Positions 17,151-24,390 of a stretch of 64,000 nt of DNA are shown piece after piece. Under the pieces are notes generated by a model. The model made no database searches and was not told the origin of the DNA. It worked only from the letters and a program-made list of their open reading frames with translations. Source of the DNA: Secundilactobacillus odoratitofui DSM 19909 = JCM 15043 (GTDB taxonomy: Bacteria > Bacillota > Bacilli > Lactobacillales > Lactobacillaceae); the NCBI RefSeq assembly GCF_001434895.1, contig NZ_AZEE01000028.1, positions 186,502-250,501 on the forward strand, in the 5' to 3' direction. The position numbers were made by a program, and so were the translations under genes. Positions within the stretch are counted from its first letter, which is position 1. Every line of letters starts with the position of its first letter.

Positions 17151-17635
17151 AAGGTAATCGGAACCTGTAATGCTACTTGTGATTTCTTATCAGCATTCTG
17201 AATCATTGTCTCAATCATCAATCCATCATCACGAACCAGGTTAGGGCGGTGTCGTTGAAGTTTACCGAGAAACGTTGCGATGAGCTCATCAAGCAATTGC
17301 CGGGGGTTATTGCCGCGGGCTGACATATTTAAGTAGTCGCCTGCAGGAATCGATTGCCATTCGGCTTCTTCGATGTGAACGATTGGCGGAATCTGAGTGC
17401 CGACGTAATAGCACAGAACGTTGTTTTGAATTCTGCTGACTGCGTATAGCCGGTGGTCAATACTATGAGCCAAGAGCTCTTGCAATTTACCGCCATGGGC
17501 GAGGCCAGCAATCAAGCCTTGTTTGCCTGCCGAAATCTCATGAGCGTTAGAGTCGGGAATTGGTAGTTTGGTCACGTAGGTGGCTAAGGTCATTGCAGGT
17601 AACTTATGAACGGCGAACCCCTCGATAGTTGTCAT
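17126..17635 (-). CDS. GyrI-like effector-binding domain protein
   Basis: This 169-residue soluble protein has the pattern of a GyrI/SOUL-like small-molecule-binding domain. It opens with a strand ending in LPAMTLATYVTKLP, has a helix GLIAGLAHGGKLQELL, a strand pair LYAVSRIQNNVLCYYVGTQI and the late WQSIPAGDYLNMSARGN. There is no DNA-binding domain, so it may be a free-standing sensor or hydrolase. It is divergent from a WYL-type regulator across an 81-base gap with a palindrome, which suggests shared control. Its last codons lie inside the terminator. The family call is moderate and the ligand unknown. Confidence 0.65.
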   Translation of the reverse strand: MTTIEGFAVHKLPAMTLATYVTKLPIPDSNAHEISAGKQGLIAGLAHGGKLQELLAHSIDHRLYAVSRIQNNVLCYYVGTQIPPIVHIEEAEWQSIPAGDYLNMSARGNNPRQLLDELIATFLGKLQRHRPNLVRDDGLMIETMIQNADKKSQVALQVPITLKSSPSNR

Positions 17636-17677
17636 CTTGCGCCCCTTTCTGATAAACTCATAGTATCAATAAAAAGT

Positions 17678-17693
17678 TGACAACTGTTTGTCA
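17678..17693. promoter_or_regulatory. Palindrome in the divergent promoter region
   Basis: TGACAA-CTGT-TTGTCA is a perfect 6-4-6 inverted repeat midway between the GyrI-like gene and the WYL regulator. It is a natural candidate operator for that regulator. Its core TGACAACTGT also occurs at 8795-8804 upstream of the aquaporin gene. Confidence 0.4.
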
Positions 17694-17716
17694 TGTTTTA
17701 CGAAGAAGGGACCCTT

Positions 17717-18664
17717 ATGAGATTAAGCCGACTTTTGAATATGGTGATGTGGTTATTACGTGAAGAACGCGTGTCGGCTAAGGAGATGGCCACCGAGTTT
17801 GAGGTGACTACTAGAACGATCTACCGAGATGTTGACGCCCTGAACATGGCAGGCATTCCGATTTATGCGACCCGGGGCCGCAACGGTGGCATTGGCATCT
17901 TGCCGAACTATAAAGTGGATAAAAAATTACTAACTGAAGCAGATATTGGTAATTTGCTGGTTGCGTTAGGCGGTGTGCAATCGTTGATCGATACACCTGC
18001 GATACGTGAAACCGTCCAAAAAATGCGCGCAATGTATCAGCCTGAGGACCACGGTAACTTGTATATTCAGCATGCGGACTGGACGGGCTCAGAAGAGTTA
18101 AAACAACTAGCCGTGCAGTTCAATCTGGCCATTGAAAAGCACCAGTTGGTTCAATTTAGTTACAGTGATCGTGAAGGTAACGTGACCATGCGTCAGCTAG
18201 AGCCGTATCGGCTGACCTATAAAAGTGAACGCTGGTACATTCAGGGTTATAGCTTAGAGCGGCAGGCATTTCGAACCTTTCGACTTTCCAGAATCAGAAC
18301 GATCGAATTTTTACCGGTGACCTTTCAGCCCAGAGAAATACCAATCGGTCAATTTGATAACATCGGCTATGAGTTACCGAAGTTCGTCCCAGTGACCATT
18401 CTGGCTGACAATATTGTGCGTGATGTGATAGTTGAACGATTTAGCAGCCGGGTGATCAGCGATGAAAGCAAGACTCATTTTCGAGCCCATTTACAGCTAC
18501 CACAGACTGATTCAGGCTACCGCTTTATTTTATCTTTGGGTGTGCACGTCAAAATTTGTGATGCGCCACAGTTTGTGACAGGGTTAAGGATCTATTTAGG
18601 GCGAGTTTTAGGTCAATATCCGACGACGGATCCACAATTTAAGCTTTTTAATCCTTTTGATTGA
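17717..18664 (+). CDS. YafY/WYL-family transcriptional regulator
   Basis: This DNA-binding regulator has an N-terminal winged helix (RLSRLLNMVMWLLREERVSA, then TTRTIYRDVDALN) and a C-terminal WYL ligand domain. ATG 17717 is chosen because GAAGGG lies six bases upstream; an in-frame ATG at 17693 has none. The length is 315 residues. The eponymous motif reads W173-Y174-I175. WYL proteins often sense nucleic acid or small ligands, and this HTH-WYL layout is the common free-standing type. It is divergent from the GyrI-like gene and probably controls it, itself or both through the palindrome between them. Confidence 0.85.
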   Translation: MRLSRLLNMVMWLLREERVSAKEMATEFEVTTRTIYRDVDALNMAGIPIYATRGRNGGIGILPNYKVDKKLLTEADIGNLLVALGGVQSLIDTPAIRETVQKMRAMYQPEDHGNLYIQHADWTGSEELKQLAVQFNLAIEKHQLVQFSYSDREGNVTMRQLEPYRLTYKSERWYIQGYSLERQAFRTFRLSRIRTIEFLPVTFQPREIPIGQFDNIGYELPKFVPVTILADNIVRDVIVERFSSRVISDESKTHFRAHLQLPQTDSGYRFILSLGVHVKICDAPQFVTGLRIYLGRVLGQYPTTDPQFKLFNPFD

Positions 18665-18727
18665 CTTTATCAACCAGTTCGGTCATACTATGGCGTCTCT
18701 AAATTTCAAGTATTGGGGGAAGTACAC

Positions 18728-19687
18728 ATGTTAGCAATTGCGATTGGGCTAGTCATTGGCATTGGGTTGCCGATGCAAACCAGTATTAATTCGAAGCTAC
18801 GTGCTGCTTTGGGGTCGCCATTTTGGGCCTCGTTGGTTTCATTCGGGATTGGCACGCTTTTTCTGGCCGTCATGACAATGATTGATCACCGATTACCTTG
18901 GGTGTCGATGAATTTGGTGGCACACCAACCGTTTTGGCTGTGGTTGGGCGGTTTATTTGGTGTAATTTACTTAACTGGTAACATCGTGTTATTTCCGAAA
19001 TTAGGGAGTGTTCAAACCGTCATTATGCCGGTTTTGGGGCAGATTTTGGCTGGCTTACTCATTGATAATTTTGGGTTGTTTTATTCACCTACCAGTCCGC
19101 TCACAGTTTTGCGTGGTCTGGGTGCATTACTCGTGCTACTTGGCGTGATTGTGACGGTTGCTGGTGATGCTTGGTTGACACGTCGGGCTGATCAAGCAAG
19201 TTTTGAAGAAAGTCCAACAATTGCAACACCGCGTCAAGGCAATCTAATGATGTGGCGGTTGTTCGGGGTCTTAGCAGGGATGCTGAGTGCTACCCAAACA
19301 GCTGTCAACGGTCATCTAGGCAATGTATTGGGGTCTAAAATTCAAGCGGCTTACATCTCGTTTTTGGTCGGCACCCTGACGTTGATCGTTATTGTGTTGA
19401 TTTTACGACCGCCGTTTCAAACCAATCAGTTTAAGACTGAGCGCCATCCATGGTGGATCTGGATTGGTGGCGTTTTAGGCGCGCTCTTTGTATTGGGCAA
19501 TGTCTACCTGGTGCCAATTGTCGGAACCGGTTTGGCAGTTATCATCGTCCTAGTCGGGTTGATGATTGGTAGTCTCTTGATTGATCAATTTGGCTGGCTG
19601 GGCTCTGAGCAACATCCAGTCTCGTTCATCCAAATTGTTGGGCTGTTAGTCATGATTGCTGGCGTGACTGTCATTCGGGTGCTTTGA
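18728..19687 (+). CDS. DMT-family transporter (DUF606/YdcZ-like), tandem fusion
   Basis: This 319-residue membrane protein is made of two similar halves of about 150 residues, each with the DUF606 start: LAIAIGLVIGIGLPMQTSIN in the first half and FGVLAGMLSATQTAVNGHLG in the second. About ten helices are visible. ATG 18728 is used, six bases after TTGGGGGAA. Members are presumed small-molecule exporters of the drug/metabolite superfamily with unknown substrates. It follows the WYL regulator by 63 bases without a terminator and may be co-transcribed. Confidence 0.8.
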   Translation: MLAIAIGLVIGIGLPMQTSINSKLRAALGSPFWASLVSFGIGTLFLAVMTMIDHRLPWVSMNLVAHQPFWLWLGGLFGVIYLTGNIVLFPKLGSVQTVIMPVLGQILAGLLIDNFGLFYSPTSPLTVLRGLGALLVLLGVIVTVAGDAWLTRRADQASFEESPTIATPRQGNLMMWRLFGVLAGMLSATQTAVNGHLGNVLGSKIQAAYISFLVGTLTLIVIVLILRPPFQTNQFKTERHPWWIWIGGVLGALFVLGNVYLVPIVGTGLAVIIVLVGLMIGSLLIDQFGWLGSEQHPVSFIQIVGLLVMIAGVTVIRVL

Positions 19688-19710
19688 TCCGTACTGAGAA
19701 TAGCACAATT

Positions 19711-19747
19711 AAAGGCGCAGACTTCCGATGGAAATCTGCGCCTTTTA
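19711..19747. terminator. Bidirectional terminator
   Basis: AAAGGCGCAGA (19711-19721) pairs perfectly with TCTGCGCCTTT (19735-19745). It lies between the convergent DMT transporter and amino-acid permease genes, with A and T runs serving both directions. Confidence 0.88.
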
Positions 19748-19765
19748 GATTTTAAATTGATTTTG

Positions 19766-21193
19766 CTATTCTTGTGCATCGTGTCGCCGACGAACGGCAC
19801 TGTGACGATAGCCATAGCTGAAGTAGAAGATGAGGCCGATGATTAACCAAATGAAAAAGGCAATCCAGGTAAAGGCTTTGAGCTCTAACATCAAAACAAC
19901 ACATAGTACGAATGAAACGATTGGTAATACTGGGTAAAATGGTACTCGGAAGGCCGAATCTAATTGGTTGAATTCGGGGTTACGACGTAAGAAAACGATG
20001 CCGATTGAAACCATTGCGAAAGCAAACAACGTTCCAATATTAACTAGTTCGGTAATTTTATCAATTGGGATCACACAAGCAAAAAAGCTACCGAGAATCC
20101 CAAATAGCCAAGTATTAGTCACCGGTACGTGGGTTTTAGGGTTTAAATGACTAAAGACGTTAGGCAATAAACCGTCACGGCTAATGGCAAACACGAGTCG
20201 CGTACCACCGTAAAGAAAGACGATCAACACCGTTGTCATCCCAATGACGGCACCAAGTGACACGATCCCTGATACCCAGTCTTGGTGAATGAAGTGTAAT
20301 GCGTAGGCAACTGGATCAGCTACGTTGAGCTTGGTGTATTTTACGATTCCGACTAAGACTAGGGAGAGGGCGATGTACAGCGCCGTTGCGAGCAAGAGTG
20401 AACCGATGATGCCAACCGGAACGTTCTTTTGCGGATTTTTGACTTCCTCAGCTGCGGTAGAAACGGCATCAAAGCCAATGTAGGCGTAAAAGGCAACCGC
20501 TGCTCCGGAAACAATCCCCTTAGCACCGAATGGTAAGAAGGGGTTAAAGTTGGCTGGTCGGACGTAAAACACGCCGACAACGATGAACAAAATAATCACC
20601 ATAATTTTAAGAATGACCATAATCGCATTAATTCGAGCTGACTCACGAACACCACCAATTAGTAAGAATGAAACAATCATAATGATGATAAATGCGGGCA
20701 AATCAAAAATGGCGTGAGGCATACCAGCGGTTCCATAGGCCGCTTTCAGGGCTTCTGGCAAGTAGATGTGGAAGCCAGCCAAAATATTTTGAAAATAGGA
20801 CGACCAACTGGCCGCCACGGCCGATACAGAAAATAAATATTCAGACACAAGCGCCCAACCAAGGATCCAAGCAATAAATTCGCCGAAAACGGCGTATATG
20901 TATGTGTAAGCACTCCCAGCTAGTGGGATAGTTGACGAAAACTCTGAGTAACACAGGGCGGCTAGTGAACACACAACGGCTGCAAGGACGAAGGCTAGAA
21001 AAGCACCAGGTCCTGTATACTTAGCCGCAATAATACCTGGTGTGATAAAGATCCCAGCACCGACGATTGCGCCAACCCCCATTGTAATTAGGCTGAAAGC
21101 TGTTAAAGACTTTTCCAAACCAGTCTTCTTAAAAATGTCAGTTTTGATATCTTTACGAAGAAAGAGCGTGGATGATTTCTTGGAATGATTCAT
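19766..21193 (-). CDS. APC-family amino acid permease
   Basis: This 475-residue permease has about twelve helices. The start is the ATG whose first base is 21193; AAAGGAG lies seven bases upstream, and an in-frame TTG two codons earlier sits too close to it. Helix 1 has the APC binding-loop sequence GVGAIVGAGIFITPG. AFYAYIGFDAVSTAAEEVKNP marks the helix 6/7 region of the cationic amino acid transporter (CAT/YfnA) branch. The substrate is probably an amino acid imported with protons; which one is unclear. It is divergent from argS and has a near-consensus promoter. Confidence 0.87.
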   Translation of the reverse strand: MNHSKKSSTLFLRKDIKTDIFKKTGLEKSLTAFSLITMGVGAIVGAGIFITPGIIAAKYTGPGAFLAFVLAAVVCSLAALCYSEFSSTIPLAGSAYTYIYAVFGEFIAWILGWALVSEYLFSVSAVAASWSSYFQNILAGFHIYLPEALKAAYGTAGMPHAIFDLPAFIIIMIVSFLLIGGVRESARINAIMVILKIMVIILFIVVGVFYVRPANFNPFLPFGAKGIVSGAAVAFYAYIGFDAVSTAAEEVKNPQKNVPVGIIGSLLLATALYIALSLVLVGIVKYTKLNVADPVAYALHFIHQDWVSGIVSLGAVIGMTTVLIVFLYGGTRLVFAISRDGLLPNVFSHLNPKTHVPVTNTWLFGILGSFFACVIPIDKITELVNIGTLFAFAMVSIGIVFLRRNPEFNQLDSAFRVPFYPVLPIVSFVLCVVLMLELKAFTWIAFFIWLIIGLIFYFSYGYRHSAVRRRHDAQE

Positions 21194-21234
21194 AACCAAG
21201 CTCCTTTCAAATAAATTAATTGATTTAACATTTA

Positions 21235-21263
21235 ATTCTAATGATTTTGATGGAAAGTGTCAA
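21235..21263 (-). promoter_or_regulatory. Sigma-A promoter of the amino acid permease
   Basis: On the minus strand TTGACA (21258-21263) and TAGAAT (21235-21240) are separated by exactly 17 bases, 42 bases before the start codon. Confidence 0.8.
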
Positions 21264-21309
21264 TGGCGCGGATAGATTGCAGTTGAAAGTAAAAATTTAC
21301 GTTATTTGC

Positions 21310-21338
21310 TTGTGTTCGTCTGGAAACTGTTATAGAAT
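21310..21338 (+). promoter_or_regulatory. Sigma-A promoter of the argS T-box leader
   Basis: TTGTGT (21310-21315) and TAGAAT (21333-21338) are separated by 17 bases and lie just before the T-box RNA. Confidence 0.7.
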
Positions 21339-21344
21339 GCTACA

Positions 21345-21567
21345 AGTGAGATTACCACGGTAATCCCGTTCAATCATAAGAGAAGAGTAGTTAACCAATT
21401 AGTGATCAGCGAGTCTGGGATGATGGAAGCCAGATGACTAACTTAACGAAGCGCACTCTTTAGAACGTACAAGTTAATAGTTGAGTGGATAATTTATATC
21501 AACAAGAGTGGTACCGCGGGTAGTCTCGTCTCTTACAATATCGATTGTAGGGGAGAGACTTTTTTTA
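21345..21567 (+). ncRNA. T-box leader, arginine-specific
   Basis: This leader RNA controls argS by sensing uncharged tRNA-Arg. Stem I has the AGTA loop-E sequence near 21388 and the distal GATGGAAGCCAGA region. The specifier side reads GAAG-CGC-A, with Arg codon CGC at 21452-21454 followed by the expected purine. The conserved T-box AGAGTGGTACCGCGGG is at 21505-21520. The competing terminator is GTCTC...CTCTTACAAT (from 21523) paired with ATTGTAGGGGAGAGAC, then seven Ts ending at 21566. With uncharged tRNA bound, the antiterminator should form and argS be read. Confidence 0.92.
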
Positions 21568-21622
21568 TACCCCAGTGCAATCGAATTAGACTGAAATTAA
21601 TAAAAAAAGAGGAGTGTGTGCA

Positions 21623-23314
21623 ATGGATTACAAAAAAATGGTTGCTGAAACGTTAGCCCCAGCATTGACAGATGTGTTATCAGCTGAAGAGATTTACCAA
21701 AAGATCGAACGGCCTAAGGATACTGCGAAGGGTGATTATGCCTTTCCAGCCTTCACTTTGGCCAAAATTTTCAAAAAAGCACCGCAACAAATCGCTGCTG
21801 ATTTAGCAGAAAAGATTGATGCTTCAAAATTTGATAAGGTGGAAGTTGCTGGACCATACCTGAACTTCTTCTTGGACAAAGCAGCTTTTAGTGCCGAAAT
21901 TTTGGGCAACGTTTTAACCCAAGGCGCTGACTACGGTCAAAACCAGAACGGTAATGGCGGTAACGTGCCAATCGATATGTCATCACCTAACATCGCTAAA
22001 CCAATTTCAATGGGTCATTTGCGTTCAACTGTGATTGGGAACTCGATTGCCGAAATCTTGAAGAAGAACGGGTACAAGCCTATCAAGGATAATCACCTTG
22101 GTGACTGGGGAACTCAATTCGGTAAATTGATTACGGCTTACTTGAAGTGGGGCAATGAAGAAGACGTCAAGAAGGATCCAATTAGTTATTTGGTTCAATA
22201 TTACGTCAAGTTCCATAAGGAAGACGTTGAGCATCCTGAATTGGACGACGAAGCGCGTGAATGGTTTAAGAAGCTTGAAGATGGTGATCAACAAGCTCAC
22301 GAACTCTGGTCATGGTTCCGTGACGAATCATTGAAGGCTTTCAATGCCATTTATGATAAATTAGGCGTCAAGTTTGATACCTATAATGGTGAAGCATTCT
22401 ATAACGATAAGATGCAAGCCGTTATTGATGAATTAAAAGATAAGGGACTCTTGAAAGAATCCCAAGGTGCGCAAGTGGTCAACTTGGATAAGTATGACTT
22501 GAACCCTGCCTTAATTTTGAAGAGTGACGGTGCGTCGTTATATATCACCCGTGATATTGCAACTGCAGTTTACCGTGAAAACACTTATCACCCAGCTATG
22601 AACTTATACGTGGTTGGTTCTGAACAAATGTACTACTTCAAGCAATTAAAGGCAGTGTTGACCGAAATGGGTCTGCCATCTGCTAAAGATTTACACCACA
22701 TTCCATTTGGTTTGATCACTGTTAACGGTAAGAAGTTGTCAACGCGTTCTGGTCGGATCATCTTGCTAGACGAAGTGCTGGATGATGCGATCGAGATGGC
22801 TCAAAAACAAATCGCGGCTAAGAACCCAGACTTGGCCAACAAAGACCAAGTTGCTAAACAGGTTGGTGTCGGTGCCATTATCTTCGGTGACTTGAAGAAC
22901 GAACGGATGAACAGTATTGACTTCAACTTGGAAGAACAATTGAAGTTCGAAGGCGAAACCGGCCCTTACGTTCAATACGCTCACGCTCGTGCTGAAAGTA
23001 TTTTGCGGAAAGCTAGCGACGTTGAAGTACCAACTGCTGACGCTAAAATTTCAGATCCGGAAGCTTGGGATACCATCAAGGCCTTAGCCGATTTCCCAGA
23101 TACTGTGGTTGAAGCTTTGAAGGAATTCGAACCATCAGATATTGCTAAATATTCAATTCGGTTGGCTAAGAGTTTCAACAAGTATTACGCACACTCAAAG
23201 ATTTTGGCTGATGATGCTGAAAAGCCAGCTCGGATCGCGTTGGTCAAGAGTGTTTCAACCGTCTTAAAGGAATCACTTCGTCTCTTAGGTGTCGAAGCAC
23301 CAGACGAAATGTAA
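21623..23314 (+). CDS. argS: Arginyl-tRNA synthetase
   Basis: This class I synthetase charges tRNA-Arg. The 563-residue product starts at ATG 21623, eight bases after GGAG; an in-frame upstream TGT-GCA extension is rejected. The N-terminal Arg-tRNA additional domain precedes SSPNIAKPISMGHLRS, whose GHLRS (131-135) is the HIGH-motif variant of this enzyme. The KMSKS equivalent is KKLSTR at 370-375, and the C-terminal DALR anticodon-binding domain includes YVQYAHARAESILRKA. It sits behind an arginine T-box, and argR follows 195 bases downstream, so enzyme and regulator are linked in one arginine-responsive region. Confidence 0.96.
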   Translation: MDYKKMVAETLAPALTDVLSAEEIYQKIERPKDTAKGDYAFPAFTLAKIFKKAPQQIAADLAEKIDASKFDKVEVAGPYLNFFLDKAAFSAEILGNVLTQGADYGQNQNGNGGNVPIDMSSPNIAKPISMGHLRSTVIGNSIAEILKKNGYKPIKDNHLGDWGTQFGKLITAYLKWGNEEDVKKDPISYLVQYYVKFHKEDVEHPELDDEAREWFKKLEDGDQQAHELWSWFRDESLKAFNAIYDKLGVKFDTYNGEAFYNDKMQAVIDELKDKGLLKESQGAQVVNLDKYDLNPALILKSDGASLYITRDIATAVYRENTYHPAMNLYVVGSEQMYYFKQLKAVLTEMGLPSAKDLHHIPFGLITVNGKKLSTRSGRIILLDEVLDDAIEMAQKQIAAKNPDLANKDQVAKQVGVGAIIFGDLKNERMNSIDFNLEEQLKFEGETGPYVQYAHARAESILRKASDVEVPTADAKISDPEAWDTIKALADFPDTVVEALKEFEPSDIAKYSIRLAKSFNKYYAHSKILADDAEKPARIALVKSVSTVLKESLRLLGVEAPDEM

Positions 23315-23331
23315 ACCAGTATTTTCTCATA

Positions 23332-23369
23332 AAATGCAGACTCACATGATTGTGAATCTGCATTTTTTT
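23332..23369 (+). terminator. Terminator after argS
   Basis: AAATGCAGACTCACA pairs with TGTGAATCTGCATTT around a short loop, with one mismatch, and a run of seven Ts follows. Confidence 0.88.
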
Positions 23370-23417
23370 GAATTTTAGGCTAGTTTTTACCCAAATAATA
23401 CCGGGATTAGGTCAAAT

Positions 23418-23435
23418 CATAAATAAATATTCAAT
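23418..23435 (+). promoter_or_regulatory. ARG box (ArgR operator)
   Basis: CATAAATAAATATTCAAT matches the Bacillus-type ARG box CATGAATAAAAATTCAAK at 16 of 18 positions. It lies about 30 bases upstream of the argR -10 element, where bound ArgR would block its own promoter. Confidence 0.65.
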
Positions 23436-23461
23436 TAAAAGTAGCCATAATCATCTCAGTT

Positions 23462-23470
23462 TGTTATAAT
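23462..23470 (+). promoter_or_regulatory. Extended -10 promoter of argR
   Basis: TG-T-TATAAT at 23462-23470 is a perfect extended -10. No good -35 is seen, which is usual for this class. It lies 40 bases before the argR start. Confidence 0.65.
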
Positions 23471-23509
23471 AATCTCAGTGTTATTACAGTTGAAGGGGGC
23501 TGCATTAGG

Positions 23510-23977
23510 ATGAAAAAAAGTATTCGACAATCACGGATTGAACAATTGATCAATCAGTATCCGATTGGTACGCAAGAAGACCTAATGCGTCATCTAAAAG
23601 ATATTGGGATTAAGGCGACGCAAGCAACAATCTCACGCGACATTCGCGAGATGCAGGTAGTCAAAGCCCAAGATGGCCATGGACACTTGCGTTATACAAT
23701 CTTTAAACCTGGTAATAAGTCAGAAGAAGAACACCTTCGCGAAACCATCAATGAGGTGGTTATTGGCTTAACGCGAATTGAATTTATGAACGTGATCAGA
23801 ACTTTACCAAGCAATGGCAACCTGTTAGCTGCAATTTTGGATGATTTAAAGTTACCAGAAGTCGTCGGGACCTTAGCGGGTCACGACACGATTTTGGTCA
23901 TCAGTCCAAATGCAGAGGTTGCGCAACAGTTGAACGATGAAATTGCGGAGAATATGAATCCGGATATTGTTCACTAG
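23510..23977 (+). CDS. argR: Arginine repressor ArgR
   Basis: ArgR is a hexameric, arginine-sensing DNA-binding regulator of arginine synthesis and breakdown. The 155-residue product is of normal length. The N-terminal winged helix contains the recognition stretch ATQATISRDIREMQVVKA. The C-terminal arginine-binding and oligomerisation domain includes GTLAGHDTILVISPN, with the conserved GT-hydrophobic-G-DDT-type motif in the form GTLAGHDT. Start ATG 23510 has GAAGGGGG about nine bases upstream. The ARG box before it implies autorepression. Lactobacilli often carry two ArgR paralogues (ArgR1 and ArgR2), and this could be either. Confidence 0.92.
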   Translation: MKKSIRQSRIEQLINQYPIGTQEDLMRHLKDIGIKATQATISRDIREMQVVKAQDGHGHLRYTIFKPGNKSEEEHLRETINEVVIGLTRIEFMNVIRTLPSNGNLLAAILDDLKLPEVVGTLAGHDTILVISPNAEVAQQLNDEIAENMNPDIVH

Positions 23978-23980
23978 AGT

Positions 23981-24086
23981 GTGATAAAAAGCGGTTAATT
24001 CCCAGAGTGTAAGCAAACAATCCGTGTGACCTGTTTTGGGTCATGCGGATTGTTTGCTTACACGGCCGGGAATTGCTTTTTAGCAC
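23981..24086. repeat. Long palindromic intergenic element
   Basis: A perfect 18-bp stem, GTGTAAGCAAACAATCCG (24007-24024) with its complement at 24046-24063, is capped by a small inner stem TGACC/GGTCA. It is extended outward by an imperfect stem: GTGATAAAAAGC and ATTCCC on the left (23981-24003) against GGGAATTGCTTTTTAGCAC (24068-24086). The T-run in the right arm could let it end argR transcription, but it is far longer than needed. It looks like an intergenic repeat element. Confidence 0.6.
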
Positions 24087-24219
24087 ACGTTTCAGGTATA
24101 TGACCGCGTTATTCCACCGAAACATCTGCTTTTGATGTTTTGGTGGGGTCTCGTTATATGGCCGGGTGCTGCCAGAGTTGTTGCACGTTTCAGCGCTGAA
24201 ACAACGGTGTGTCAAGCTT

Positions 24220-24277
24220 GGGTCATACGGATTATTTGCTTACACGGCCGGAAATTGTTTTTCAGCACACGTTACAG
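24220..24277. repeat. Partial second copy of the palindromic element
   Basis: About 58 bases repeat the right arm of the element at 24038-24095 with roughly six or seven changes. The two copies are 182 bases apart in direct orientation. Between them lie another hairpin (CCACCGAAACATC with GATGTTTTGGTGG, near 24115-24147) and a perfect 16-base palindrome GTTTCAGCGCTGAAAC (24187-24202). Confidence 0.55.
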
Positions 24278-24390
24278 AAATATCATGAGTAGTTATTTAA
24301 GCTCCGTTAAAGTTTGAAAGCAATCGCAACTGATTTTATAGAATATGCTAAAATGAAAGATGCAAATCTTTTACTTGTTGAGGAATTAGA

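Noticed and set aside
20692-20877. Short frames antisense to the amino acid permease and other genes
   Set aside because: They lie wholly inside well-identified genes on the other strand, lack ribosome sites and show low-complexity, Arg/Pro/Ser-rich composition typical of shadow frames.
24132-24317. A 61-codon frame in the argR-PBP gap
   Set aside because: It is built from the palindromic repeat sequence, has no ribosome site and shows no protein-like pattern.
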